Origin: Archivesica marissinica
Lineage: Eukaryota; Mollusca; Bivalvia; Venerida; Vesicomyidae
NCBI GenBank assembly: GCA_014843695.1
Contig: CM026391.1
Span: 39,102,755 to 39,166,754 of the forward strand
Direction of reading: 5' to 3'
DNA: 64,000 nt
The notes under the pieces: generated by a model
What the model was told of the DNA's origin: nothing
Seen by the model: the letters and a program-made list of their open reading frames with translations, nothing else
The model's database searches: none
Shown here: positions 11,498 through 25,023 of the stretch, one piece after another
Layout of the letters: every line of letters starts with the position of its first letter
How positions within the stretch are numbered: position 1 is the first letter of the stretch
Program-made: the position numbers and the translations under genes

Positions 11498-11945
11498 AAT
11501 AGGTAATATCTCAGTGTATAAATCATTAATATTACCAAAATTAACGTACTTATTCTCTGTCCTCCCAAACCCATCTGATGAAACTTTAAACATGTTAACT
11601 CAAAACAGCTACGAATTTATATGGAACTCAAAAAGAGATAAAGTAAAACGTAACGTTGTAATACAAGACTTTAAATATGGAGGATTAAACATGATTGATA
11701 TCAAGTTATTTCTAAACTCCATCAAATCCAGTTGGATCAAAAGAATAATCAATGTGTCGAATAAAGGTGCATGGAAATTTATAATAAATAAACAGCTACA
11801 AAAAATAGGCGGATGGCTTTTATTTCGAAGTAATATAACAACAAGACACATAATGAAATTAAAAATTACAAGTACATTTTTAAAAGAAATTTTGATAGCA
11901 TGGAGCAAAATCAACTATGACAAAGACGCAGATACTTTGGAATAA
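11498..11945 (+). pseudogene. Outer LINE ORF2, post-RT segment
   Basis: Resumes the outer ORF2 after the nested insertion. The 14-bp duplicated target gives a second LIGNI, then SVYKSLILPKLTYLFSVLP, EFIWNSKRDKV and YGGLNMIDI, all typical of the region behind the L1/Tx1 reverse transcriptase. Taken with the upstream part, the pre-insertion protein would have been continuous, which confirms the insertion point. It ends at TAA 11943-11945 through a frameshift near 11930. Confidence 0.85.
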
Positions 11946-12288
11946 CTCACATATAAAAAATAATAACGATACTATGGTATTCCCTCATTGGATCAACAAA
12001 AACATAATTTATGTCAAAGACATCTATAACATGGATACCAAAACATTTAAAACTCTAAAAGATTTAAATACGGAATATCAAATATCTAACACTGAATTCC
12101 TCAATTATTATAAATTAATAGCATCAATTCCCAAAGAATGGATAAGGAAGCTGGAGAGTGTTGGTGACTTTGATACTCCTACTGACAAGATAAATGCATA
12201 TGAAATCTTAGATAAGACAAATACAAGCTATATAAATAAAAAACTTACTGAAATACAAAAAATGAAAAACTTACAAAATCACAAATAA
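11917..12288 (+). pseudogene. Outer LINE ORF2, linker segment in a second frame
   Basis: After the frameshift near 11930 the ORF2 reading continues as ILWNNSHIKNNN, FPHWINKNIIYVKDIY and IPKEWIRKLE. These correspond to the region between the RT and the C-terminal finger of Tx1-like ORF2. It breaks again at about 12260-12288, where a one-base shift moves the continuation to the third frame. Confidence 0.75.
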
Positions 12289-12809
12289 AATGGGAACTGA
12301 TTTTCCCGCAAAAACAGTTCAGTTGGAAAGATATATATACTAATGCTTTTGAAATTTGCAAGGATAATAGTCTTCAAAACTTTCAGTACAACTTCCTACA
12401 TAGAAATATAGCAACTAACACATTTTTATTCAAATGTAATTTAATTGAATCTAGCTTGTGTGATTTTTGTAGTATGGAAATAGAAAGTATAGATCACCTG
12501 TTCTGGAACTGCACAAGATCGCAATGTTTTTGGAATGAATTATTTAAATGGATGGAGGATATTGATATTGATATAAATCAAGACAAATTCGATGTATATT
12601 TTCATACTAACAATAAAACAGTATCGTACATTTTATTATTTGCAAAATATTTTATACATACCTGCAAACAGAATAAGTTGTTACCTAACATAATGATTTT
12701 TAAGCAAAAAGTAATTGCAAGAATTAAATTAGAAAAATATACAGCATTTCGAAACGATGAAATAGAAAAATTCAATAAGGATTGGAGTAATTCTATTCAA
12801 TATATATAA
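12257..12809 (+). pseudogene. Outer LINE ORF2, C-terminal Cys/His domain
   Basis: Third frame of the decayed ORF2, open from about 12257 to TAA at 12807-12809. It contains SQIKWELIFPQKQFSW, NFLHRNIATN and the finger CDFCSMEIESIDHLFWNC (C-x2-C-x7-H-x4-C), then a helical tail with ARIKLEKYTAFRN. This finger is a hallmark of the L1/Tx1 group ORF2 C-terminus and is thought to bind nucleic acid. The last residues (WSNSIQYI) run to a genuine-looking stop, followed by the 3' UTR. Confidence 0.85.
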
Positions 12810-13021
12810 CAAGCCGAAGTAGATCTCTCTTTTTTTTTCTCTTGCGATATTTAGATAAGACTATTATTTTTCTATTTTTTGTGTTAATTTTTCTCTTTTA
12901 TCACATGCTTTGTCTAAACATAACATTCTTATATATTGAATTATGTAATGTATTGTATACATATGTAAATGTAACTGTTTTGTACACATTTCATTACTAT
13001 GTTCTTTGTAAGGTACAAGTG

Positions 13022-16000
13022 TAGCAACACATGCAACACATATTACACATGTAACACATGTAACAACACATATTACACATGTACCACATGTAACAACACA
13101 TGCAACACATATTACATATGCAACACATGTAACAACACATGCAACACATATTACACATGCAATTCATATTACACATGCAACACATGTAACAACACATGCA
13201 ACACATAGTACACATGTAACAACACATACAACACATATTACACATGTAACAACACATGCACCACATGTAACAACACATGTAGCAACACAGGCAGCACAAA
13301 CAAACACATGTAACAACACATGCAGCACATGTAACAACACATGTAACAACACATGTAACAACACATGCAACAACACATGTAACAACACATGTAACAACAC
13401 ATGCAGCACATGTAACAACACATGTAACAACACATGTAACAACACATGCACCAACACATGTAACAACACAAGCAACACATGCAACACATGCAACACATGT
13501 AACAAAACCTGCAACACATGTAACAACACATGAAACACATATTACACATGCAACACATGTAACAACACATGCAACACATATTACACATGCAACACATGTA
13601 ACAACACATGCAACACATGTAACAACACATGTAACAACACATCTAACAACACATGCAGCACAAACAAACACATGTAACAACACATGCAACACATATTACA
13701 CATGCAACACATGTAACAACACATGCAACACATGTAACAACACATGCAACACATGCAACAACACATGCAACAACACATGCAACACATGTAACAACACATG
13801 TAAGAACACATGCAACACATGCAACAACACATGTAACAACACATGCAACACATGCAACAACACATGTAACAACACATGCAACACATGCAACAACACATGT
13901 AACAACACATGCAACACATGCAACAACACATGCAACAACACATGCAACACATGTAACAACACATGTAACAACACATGTATCAACACATGTAACAACACAT
14001 GTAACAACACATGCAACACATGTAACAACACATGTAACAACACATGTAACAACACATGTAACAACACATGCAACACATGTAACAACACATGTAACAACAC
14101 ATGTAACAACACATGTAACAACACATGCAACACATGTAACAACACATGTAACAACACATGCAACACATGTAACAACACATGTAACAACACATGTAACAAC
14201 ACATGTAACAACACATGTATCAACACATGCAACAACACATGTAACAACACATGTAACAACACATGTAACAACACATGTAAACAACACATGTAACAACACA
14301 TTCAACACATGTAACAACACATGCAACACATGTAACAACACATGTAACAACACATGCAACACATGCAACACATGCAACAACACATGCAACACATGTAACA
14401 ACACATGTAACAACACATGTAACAACACATGTAACAACACATGCAACAACACATGTAACAACACATGTAACAACACATGTAACAACACATGTAACAACAC
14501 ATGCAACAACACATGTAACAACACATGCAACAACACATGTAACAACACATGTAACAACACATGTAACAACACATGTAACAACACATGCAACAACACATGT
14601 AAACAACACATGCAACAACACATGTAACAACACATGTAACACATGCAACACATATTATACATGCAACAAATGTAACAACACATGCAACACATATTACACA
14701 TGCAACACATATTACACATGCAACACAAGTAACAACACATGCAACACATGCAACAACACATGCAACACATATTACACATGCAACACATGTAACAACACAT
14801 GCAACAACACATGCAACACATGTAACAACACATGTAACAGCACATACAACACATGTAACAACACATGTAACTACACATGCAACACATGTAACAACACATG
14901 CACCACATGTAACAACACATCTAACAACACATGCAGCACAAACAAACACATGTAACAACACATGCAACACATGTAACAACACATGCAACACATGTAACAA
15001 CACATGCACCACATGTAACGACACATCTAACAACACATGCAGCACAAACAAACACATGTAACAACACATGTAACGACACATCTAACAACACATGCAGCAC
15101 AAACAAACACATGTAACAACACATGTAACACATGTAACAACACATGCAACAACACATGTAACAACACATGAAACACATATTACACATGCAACACATGTAA
15201 CAACACATGCAACACATATTACACATGCAACACATGTAACAACACATGCAACACATGTAACAACACATGTAACAACACATCTAACAACACATGCAGCACA
15301 AACAAACACATGTAACAACACATGCAACACATGTAACAACACATGTAACAACACATGTAACAACACATGTATCAACACATGCAACAACACATGTAACAAC
15401 ACATGTAACAACACATGTAACAACACATGCAACAACACATGTAACAACACATGTAACAACACATGTAACAACACATGTAACAACACATGTAACAACACAT
15501 GTAACAACACATGTAACAACACATGCAACAACACATGCAACAACACATGTAACAACACATGTAACAACACATGTAACAACACATGTAACAACACATGTAA
15601 CAACACATGTAACAACACATGCAACAACACATGTAACAACACATGTAACAACACATGTAACAACACATGTAACAACACATGTAACAACACATGTAACAAC
15701 ACATGTAACAACACATGTAACAACACATGTAACAACACATGTAACAACACATGTAACAACACATGTAACAACACATGTAACAACACATGTAAACAACACA
15801 TGCAACAACACATGTAACAACACATGTAACACATGCAACACATAACACATGTAACAACACATATTACACATGCAACACATATTACACATGCAACACATAT
15901 TACACATGCAACACAAGTAACAACACATGCAACACATGCAACAACACATGCAACACATATTACACATGCAACAACACATGCAACAACACATGCAACACAT

Positions 16001-19000
16001 GTAACAACACATGTAACAGCACATACAACACATGTAACAACACATGTAACTACACATGCAACACATGTAACAACACATGTACCACATGTAACAACACATC
16101 TAACAACACATGCAGCACAAACAAACACATGTAACAACACATGCAACACATGTAACAACACATGCACCACATGTAACGACACATCTAACAACACATGCAG
16201 CACAAACAAACACATGTAACAACACATGCAACACATGTAACAACACATGTAACAACACATGTAACAACACATGTAACAACACATGTAACAACACATGTAG
16301 CAACACATGTAACAACACATGTAACAACACATGTAGCAACACATGTAACAACACATGTAACAACACATGTAACACATGTAACAACACATGTAACAACACA
16401 TGTAACAACACATGCAACAACACATGTAACAACACATGTAGCAACACATGCAACTACACATGTAACAACACATGTAACAACACCTGTAACAACACATGTA
16501 ACAACACATGTAACACAAACACATGCACACAAACAACACATGCAACACATATTACACATGCAACACATGTAACAACACATGCAACACATGTAACAACACA
16601 TGTAACAACACATGTAACAACACATGCAACACATGTAACACATGTAACAACACATGCAACACATATTACACATGCAACACATGTAACAACACATGCAACA
16701 CATGCAACACATATAACACATGCAACACATGCAACAACACATGCAACACATGTAACAACACATGTAACAACACATGCAACACATGACAACACATGTCAAC
16801 ACATGCAACACATGAACAACACATGTAACAACACATGTTACACATGCAACACACATGTCAACACATGCAACACATGCAACACATGCAACAACACATGCAC
16901 CACATGTAACAACACATGTAACAACACATGTATCAACACATGTAACAACACATGTAACAACACATGCAACACATGTAACAACACATGTAACAACACATGT
17001 AACAACACATGTAACAACACATGCAACACATGTAACAACACATGTAACAACACATGTAACAACACATGTAACAACACATGCAACACATGTAACAACACAT
17101 GTAACAACACATGCAACACATGTAACAACACATGTAACAACACATGTAACAACACATGTAACAACACATGTATCAACACATGCAACAACACATGTAACAA
17201 CACATGTAACAACACATGTAACAACACATGTAAACAACACATGTAACAACACATTCAACACATGTAACAACACATGCAACACATGTAACAACACATGTAA
17301 CAACACATGCAACACATGCAACACATGCAACAACACATGCAACACATGTAACAACACATGTAACAACACATGTAACAACACATGTAACAACACATGCAAC
17401 AACACATGTAACAACACATGTAACAACACATGTAACAACACATGTAACAACACATGCAACAACACATGTAACAACACATGCAACAACACATGTAACAACA
17501 CATGTAACAACACATGTAACAACACATGTAACAACACATGCAACAACACATGTAAACAACACATGCAACAACACATGTAACAACACATGTAACACATGCA
17601 ACACATATTATACATGCAACAAATGTAACAACACATGCAACACATATTACACATGCAACACATATTACACATGCAACACAAGTAACAACACATGCAACAC
17701 ATGCAACAACACATGCAACACATATTACACATGCAACACATGTAACAACACATGCAACAACACATGCAACACATGTAACAACACATGTAACAGCACATAC
17801 AACACATGTAACAACACATGTAACTACACATGCAACACATGTAACAACACATGCACCACATGTAACAACACATCTAACAACACATGCAGCACAAACAAAC
17901 ACATGTAACAACACATGCAACACATGTAACAACACATGCAACACATGTAACAACACATGCACCACATGTAACGACACATCTAACAACACATGCAGCACAA
18001 ACAAACACATGTAACAACACATGTAACGACACATCTAACAACACATGCAGCACAAACAAACACATGTAACAACACATGTAACACATGTAACAACACATGC
18101 AACAACACATGTAACAACACATGAAACACATATTACACATGCAACACATGTAACAACACATGCAACACATATTACACATGCAACACATGTAACAACACAT
18201 GCAACACATGTAACAACACATGTAACAACACATCTAACAACACATGCAGCACAAACAAACACATGTAACAACACATGCAACACATGTAACAACACATGTA
18301 ACAACACATGTAACAACACATGTATCAACACATGCAACAACACATGTAACAACACATGTAACAACACATGTAACAACACATGCAACAACACATGTAACAA
18401 CACATGTAACAACACATGTAACAACACATGTAACAACACATGTAACAACACATGTAACAACACATGTAACAACACATGCAACAACACATGCAACAACACA
18501 TGTAACAACACATGTAACAACACATGTAACAACACATGTAACAACACATGTAACAACACATGTAACAACACATGCAACAACACATGTAACAACACATGTA
18601 ACAACACATGTAACAACACATGTAACAACACATGTAACAACACATGTAACAACACATGTAACAACACATGTAACAACACATGTAACAACACATGTAACAA
18701 CACATGTAACAACACATGTAACAACACATGTAACAACACATGTAACAACACATGTAACAACACATGCAACAACACATGTAACAACACATGTAACAACACA
18801 TGTAACAACACATGTAACAACACATTATTACACATGCAACACATATTACACATGCAACACATATTACACATGCAACACAAGTAACAACACATGCAACACA
18901 TGCAACAACACATGCAACACATATTACACATGCAACAACACATGCAACAACACATGCAACACATGTAACAACACATGTAACAGCACATACAACACATGTA

Positions 19001-19991
19001 ACAACACATGTAACTACACATGCAACACATGTAACAACACATGTACCACATGTAACAACACATCTAACAACACATGCAGCACAAACAAACACATGTAACA
19101 ACACATGCAACACATGTAACAACACATGCACCACATGTAACGACACATCTAACAACACATGCAGCACAAACAAACACATGTAACAACACATGCAACACAT
19201 GTAACAACACATGTAACAACACATGTAACAACACATGTAACAACACATGTAACAACACATGTAGCAACACATGTAACAACACATGTAACAACACATGTAG
19301 CAACACATGTAACAACACATGTAACAACACATGTAACACATGTAACAACACATGTAACAACACATGTAACAACACATGCAACAACACATGTAACAACACA
19401 TGTAGCAACACATGCAACTACACATGTAACAACACATGTAACAACACCTGTAACAACACATGTAACAACACATGTAAACAACACATGCAACAACACATGT
19501 AACACATATTACACATGCAACACATGTAACAACACATGCAACACATATTACACATGTAACAACACATGTAACAACACATGTAACACATGTAACACATGTA
19601 ACAACACATGCAACACATATTACACATGTAACAACACATGCAACACATATTACACATGCAACACATATCACACATGTAACAACACATGCAACACATATTA
19701 CACATGCAACACATGTAACAACACATGCAACACATGTAACAACACATGCAACACATGCAACAGATGTAACAACACATGCAACACATATTACACATGTACC
19801 ACATGTAACAACACATGCAACACATGCAACACATATTACACATGCAACACATGTAACAACACATGCAACACATATTACACATGCAACATATATTACACAT
19901 GCAACACATGTAACAACACATGCAACACATGTAACAACACATGCACCACATGTAACAACACATGTAACAACACATGTAACAACACATGCAA
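13022..19991. repeat. ACACATG minisatellite, second block
   Basis: Same units as 4811-7789 (ACACATGTAAC, ACACATGCAAC, ACACATATT, ACACATGTAACAAC) and the same CAGCACAAACAAACACATG landmark, which supports one original array split by the LINE. The purest part is 15300-15800 and its duplicate 18260-18830, nearly homogeneous runs of a 12-bp unit. ACATGT makes each unit partly self-complementary. It abuts the 62-bp array at 19991-19993 with no spacer. The very long frames on both strands are repeat artefacts. Confidence 0.97.
13948..19470. repeat. About 2.56-kb tandem duplication inside the ACACATG array
   Basis: The segment about 13948-16515 recurs at about 16901-19470. Landmarks (ACATGTATC units, the ACATTCAACAC unit, TATTATACATGC, GTAACAGCACATAC, GTAACTACACATG) repeat in order at a constant offset of 2,953 bp up to about 15.8 kb, then 2,964 bp to the end because of a short rearrangement near 15835-15860. 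The copies look nearly identical over that length, so the duplication is recent or an assembly product. About 385 bp of unduplicated array (16516-16900), with degenerate CATGACAACACATGTC units, separates the copies. Confidence 0.85.
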
Positions 19992-19992
19992 G

Positions 19993-22900
19993 ATAGCATG
20001 ATCTCTGGAATAATAGAAATGCAGCATAACCAAGTGTTCAGATTGGGTGAGGAGACAGCATGATCTATGGAATGATAGAAATGCAGCATAACCAAGTGTT
20101 CAGATTGCATGAGGAGACAGCATGGTCTCTACAATCATAGAAATGCAGCATAACCAAGTGTTCAGATTGCATGAGGAGACAGCATGGTCTCTGGAATGAT
20201 AGAAATGCAGCATAACCAAGTGTTCAGATTGCATGAGGAGACAGCATGGTCTCTGGAATGATAGAAATGCAGCATAACCAAGTGTTCAGATTGCGTGAGG
20301 AGACAGCATGGTCTCTGGAATTATAGAAATGCAGCATAACCAAGTGTTCAGATTGTATGAGGAGACAGCATGATCTATGGAATGATAGAAATGCAGCATA
20401 ACCAAGTGTTCAGATTGCATGAGGAGATAGCTTGATCTCTGGAATGATAGATATGCAGCATAACCAAGTGTTCAGATTGCATGATGGGACACCATGATCT
20501 CTGGAATGATAGAAATGCAGCATAACCAAGTGTTCAGATTGCATGAGGAGACAGCATGATCTCTGGAATGATAGAAATACAGCATAACCAAGTGTTCAGA
20601 TTGCATGAGGAGATAGCATGATCTCTGGAATAATAGAAATGCAGCATAACCAAGTGTTCAGATTGGGTGAGGAGACAGCATGATCTATGGAATGATAGAA
20701 ATGCAGCATAACCAAGTGTTCAGATTGCATGAGGAGACAGCATGGTCTCTACAATCATAGAAATGCAGCATAACCAAGTGTTCAGATTGCATGAGGAGAC
20801 AGCATGGTCTCTGGAATGATAGAAATGCAGCATAACCAAGTGTTCAGATTGCATGAGGAGACAGCATGGTCTCTGGAATGATAGAAATGCAGCATAACCA
20901 AGTGTTCAGATTGCGTGAGGAGACAGCATGGTCTCTGGAATTATAGAAATGCAGCATAACCAAGTGTTCAGATTGTATGAGGAGACAGCATGATCTATGG
21001 AATGATAGAAATGCAGCATAACCAAGTGTTCAGATTGGGTGAGGAGACAGCATGATCTATGGAATGATAGAAATGCAGCATAACCAAGTGTTCAGATTGC
21101 ATGAGGAGACAACATGGTCTCTACAATCATAGAAATGCAGCATAACCAAGTGTTCAGATTGCATGAGGAGACAGCATGGTCTCTGGAATGATAGAAATGC
21201 AGCATAACCAAGTGTTCAGATTGCATGAGGAGACAGCATGGTCTCTGGAATGATAGAAATGCAGCATAACCAAGTGTTCAGATTGCATGAGGAGACAGCA
21301 TGGTCTCTGGAATTATAGAAATGCAGCATAACCAAGTGTTCAGATTGGGTGAGGAGACAGCATGATCTCTGGAATGATATAATTGCAGCATAACCAAGTG
21401 TTCAGATTGCTTGAGGAGATAGCATGATCTATGGAATGATAGAAATGCAGCATAACCAAGTGTTCAGATTGCATGAGGAGACAGCATGATTTCTGGAATG
21501 ATAGAAATGCAGCATAACCTAGTGTTCCGATTGCATGATGAGACACCATGATCTCTGGAATGATAGAAATGCAGCATAACCAAGTGTTCAGATTGCATGA
21601 GGAGACAGCATGATCTCTGGAATGATAGAAATACAGCATAACCAAGTGTTCAGATTGCATGAGGAGATAGCATGATCTCTGGAATGATAGAAATGCAGCA
21701 TAACCAAGTGTTCAGATTGGGTGAGGAGACAGCATGATCTATGGAATGATAGAAATGCAGCATAACCAAGTGTTCAGATTGCATGAGGAGACAGCATGGT
21801 CTCTACAATCATAGAAATGCAGCATAACCAAGTGTTCAGATTGCATGAGGAGACAGCATGGTCTCTGGAATGATAGAAATGCAGCATAACCAAGTGTTCA
21901 GATTGCATGAAGAGACAGCATGATCTCTGGAATGATAGAAATGCAGCATAACCAAGTGTTCAGATTGCATGAGGAGACAGCATGATCTCTGGAATGATAG
22001 AAATGCAGCATAACCAAGTGTTCAGATTGCATGAGGAGACAGCATGATCTCTGGAATTGCAGCATAACCAAGTGTTCAGATTGCATGAGGAGACAGCATG
22101 GTCTCTGGAATGATAGATATGCAGCATAACCAAGTGTTCAGATTGCATGAGGAGACAGCATGGTCTCTGGAATTATAGAAATGCAGCATAACCAAGTGTT
22201 CAGACTGGATGAGGAGACAGCATGATCTCTGGAATGATAGAAATGCAGCATAACCAAGTGTTCAGATTGCATGAGGAGACAGCATGATCTCTGGAATGAT
22301 ATAATTGCAGCATAACCAAGTGTTCAGATTGCTTGAGGAGATAGCATGATCTATGGAATGATAGAAATGCAGCATAACCAAGTGTTCAGATTGGGTGAGG
22401 AGACAGCATGATCTATGGAATGATAGAAATGCAGCATAACCAAGTGTTCAGATTGCATGAGGAGATAGCATGATCTCTGGAATGATAGAAATGCAGCATA
22501 ACCAAGTGTTCAGATTGCATGAGGAGACAGCATGGTCTCTACAATCATAGAAATGCAGCATAACCAAGTGTTCAGATTGCATGAGGAGACAGCATGGTCT
22601 CTGGAATGATAGAAATGCAGCATAACCAAGTGTTCAGATTGCATGAGGAGACAGCATGATCTCTGGAATGATAGAAATGCAGCATAACCAAATGTTCAGA
22701 TTGCATGAGGAGATAGCATGATCTCTGGAATGATAGAAATGCAGCATAACCAAGTGTTCAGATTGCATGAGGAGACAGCATGATCTCTGGAATGATAGAA
22801 ATGCAGCATAACCAAATGTTCAGATTGCATGAGGAGACAGCATGATCTCTGGAATGATAGAAATGCAGCATAACCAAGTGTTCAGATTGCATGAGGAGAC

Positions 22901-23142
22901 AGCATGATCTCTGGAATGATAGAAATGCAGCATAACCAAATGTTCAGATTGCATGAGGAGACAGCATGATCTCTGGAATGATAGAAATGCAGCATAACCA
23001 AATGTTCAGATTGCATGAGGAGACAGCATGATCTCTGGAATGATAGAAATGCAGCATAACCAAGTGTTCAGATTGCATGATGAGACAGCATGATCTCTGG
23101 AATTGCAGCATAACCAAGTGTTCAGATTGGGTGAGGAGATAG
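19993..23142. repeat. 62-bp satellite array, about 51 copies
   Basis: Units of 62 bp with core AACCAAGTGTTCAGATTGC followed by ATGAGGAGACAGCATGATCTCTGGAATGATAG-type sequence. Variants: GCATGAGG/GGGTGAGG/GCTTGAGG, CTGG/ATGG, and a CTACAATCATAG unit. The CTACAATC variant recurs near 20127, 20748, 21121, 21807 and 22537, and the GGGTGAGG variant near 20044, 20662 and 21035, so multi-unit blocks (about 10 units, 618-621 bp between the first two) were copied. Two units near 22055 and 23100 lack about 14 bp. 62 is not a multiple of 3, so only short spurious frames appear. Confidence 0.97.
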
Positions 23143-23394
23143 TAGGATTTCTCCAGTGCTATACAACGATACAATCACTTGGAATGTAAAATCAGTAAAT
23201 ATATAATTGAAGCATAACACTATACACAGTTGGATTGCGAAACAAGTTCCAAGTAGTATATCCTATTAAATATACTATATAACGAAGATACAGCATTACA
23301 AACACTACCAAGTAGCTTACAATTGTCTATCAAAGCAACTATAACTAAATATTGAAACTCACACAAGCAACCAAGCAACTATTACTAACTACTG
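23143..23394. other. Unique AT-rich spacer, no feature
   Basis: Non-repetitive sequence between the 62-bp array and a SINE. It contains a loose repetition (CAAGCAACTATWACTAA...TGAAACT twice near 23335-23400). No open frame or RNA signal that I can support. Confidence 0.4.
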
Positions 23395-23695
23395 AAACTA
23401 TGAAGTATTTGCTTTGTTTCGGGGGTTTAAAGCTGCACCAATAGTTTAGGTCATACGGTGACTCTCCAGTTATTATTGGTGGAGGTAGACCCCAGGGTGC
23501 CCCTTCTGTGTAGTATTTCAGGCACGGACAGGCACCAGGGTAGAACTACCCACCTACCGAAAACCTGTTAAGATAGCTTACTCACATGAAATAATTAGAC
23601 ACCCCCAGTGGGATTCGAACTTAGTGGTAACGGGCAAGTGATTTAAGTCAACGACTTTAACAAGTCAATGACTTTAACAACTAGGCAAAGATTTT
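23395..23695 (-). mobile_element. tRNA-derived SINE, minus strand
   Basis: Read on the minus strand, a tRNA-like head carries an A-box-like TAGTTGTTAAAG near 23690 and a good B box (GTTCGAATCC, complement of 23611-23620), followed by CACTGGGGGTGTC. The body then has CACCCTGGGGTCTACCTCC and a tail ending CCCCCGAAACAAAGC near 23410. An 18-bp stretch between the boxes (GACTTTAACAAGTCAA region, plus strand 23650-23685) is duplicated. The order of promoter boxes and non-tRNA body fits the tRNA-type SINEs common in molluscs. I see no target duplication. Confidence 0.6.
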
Positions 23696-23734
23696 TAAAT
23701 TTTATTTTTATTTTAACTGGAAATGTTTTGTTGG

Positions 23735-23830
23735 TAAGTAAATGATCCTACGATATCTATAATGGCGCTGGAGCCTCAAATGTAAGTAAATGATCCTACG
23801 ATATCTATACTGGCGCTGGAGCCTCGAATG
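23735..23830. repeat. 48-bp direct tandem duplication
   Basis: Two adjacent 48-bp copies beginning TAAGTAAATGATCCTACG at 23735 and 23783, differing at two bases (TATAATGG/TATACTGG and CCTCAAATG/CCTCGAATG). They lie between the SINE and the CR1-type LINE. Confidence 0.95.
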
Positions 23831-24072
23831 TAGATGATGGATTTAATCCGACATCGTCCATGTCGACAATCGATAATTTAAATTGTAGTCAGGAACCATG
23901 AGTGATAAAATTTGACTGCGACGTATACCCGTTATTTTCGCGACCATCTAATTTTCGCTTTATTTGCGTGCACCTACAATCGCCTAAATTAGAACAGGAA
24001 AAATTTGATTCATAAATGTTTTCGTTAATAATTTTCCAAACTGTGCTGATGGCTAGTATGAAATGATGCAAC
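23831..24072. other. Spacer before the CR1/jockey-group LINE
   Basis: About 240 bp with no gene. It contains GTTATTTTCGCGACC and TTTTCGCTTTATTTGCG, a pattern often seen in small invertebrate DNA transposons, but no matching terminal repeat was found. Part may be LINE 5' UTR. Confidence 0.3.
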
Positions 24073-25023
24073 ATGAGCAATGTATCCTTCTCCATGGCCC
24101 AAACGTCCACTCCCAAGCGCAACCCCCCCAAGTCCAAAACAGGTCAAAAAAATAACAAAAAGAGGTCACTAAAAGTCCAAATCATCAACTGCAGGTCAAT
24201 AGTAGACAAAAAACTCGAATTCAACAATCTCATCAGTTCATCAAAACCAGATAATGTAATAGGTTATGAGTCCTGGCTTAAACCTAAGCATTATACCAGT
24301 GAAAAGTTTGACCCAGACCTAGGTTACTCCATTTTCCGTCGCGACCGTATCAATCAGGCAGGCGGAGGTATATTTATTGCTATAAGGGACTGCTTAACAG
24401 CCCAGGAAATGCCCGACCTACAGTCTGAATGTGAGGACCTATGGGTAAAATTAGACCTTGTAGAAAATAAGTCTCTTGTTATTGGAGCTTATTACAAACC
24501 TCATGAGCTTGATATAGACAGTTTCAATCAATTCTGTAAGTCTATTGAAAAGGTTAATAAACGTTTCTCCAACATCTGGGTGGCTGGGGACCTAAATCTA
24601 TCAATGATGGACTGGGACACTACCAGCCCATCCACCGACTGCAAACACCCATCCTTCTATAGGCAGGTCATTGAAACGTTTAATGATACAAACCTCACCC
24701 AAATGGTTAACCTCCCCACCCGTGAAAACAACATCCTGGATTTATTCCTTACAACTAACCCCAGTTTAGTAAACCAGGTCAATATTCTACCTAGCATCAG
24801 TGATCATAATGTAGTCGAAATAAAAGTCAACACATCCACAAGGATATGTTATCAAAAGCCTCGCAGGATTCCACTCTATAAGAAAGCAAACTGGCAGGCC
24901 ATTAAACAGTCATTATGTGACTATCACCAGGTTATGACCAACGAATGTAAATATACCGCACTTAACACTGAAGAGCTATGGGAACATTTCTCTCATGCTC
25001 TAAACACCCTTACAGATAAATAG
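24073..25023 (+). pseudogene. CR1/jockey-group LINE endonuclease domain
   Basis: Residues 1-30 are a basic leader (KRNPPKSKTGQKNNKKR). The endonuclease fold follows: INCRS with the metal-binding Asn near residue 39, GYESWL with the catalytic Glu near 66, FRRDR near 92, AGDLNLS near 173 and SDHNVV near 247 with the active Asp and His. It ends with the linker ALNTLTDK and an in-frame TAG at 25021. The same frame continues beyond the stop as IPSKQSSLRDHLPW, which normally follows directly (a Trp or similar codon expected at the stop), so this is nonsense decay and not the true end. Confidence 0.88.

Larger units (their letters stand above)
8359..13021 (+). mobile_element. Tx1/L1-like non-LTR retrotransposon (LINE), decayed, with a nested LINE
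   Basis: ORF2-type coding order on the plus strand: apurinic-like endonuclease, reverse transcriptase, and a C-terminal domain with a Cys-Cys-His-Cys cluster. The endonuclease carries YNVNGL, LLQEVH, GGDLNVPLDP and SDHS motifs, and the RT carries ADFEKAFDS, QGCPLSP and FADD. The endonuclease start, the RT motifs and the CDFCSMEIES...HLFWNC finger are typical of the Tx1/L1 group. Broken by one frameshift in the endonuclease, a 713-bp insertion at 10785-11497 and two frameshifts near 11.93 and 12.28 kb. No ORF1 is seen, so it is 5' truncated or ORF1 is lost. Both flanks are the same minisatellite, so it inserted into that array. The 3' part (12810-13021) is T-rich then AT-rich, without a poly(A) tail. 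Confidence 0.92.

Noticed and set aside
13653..20001. Open frames up to 562 codons on both strands
   Set aside because: Same repeat artefact in the second block of the ACACATG array; the longest (16185-17873 minus) simply follows homogeneous units.
21340..23174. Minus-strand frames with SEHLVMLHFYHS-type repeats
   Set aside because: Periodic translation of the 62-bp satellite; the length is not a multiple of 3 and the frames are chance.
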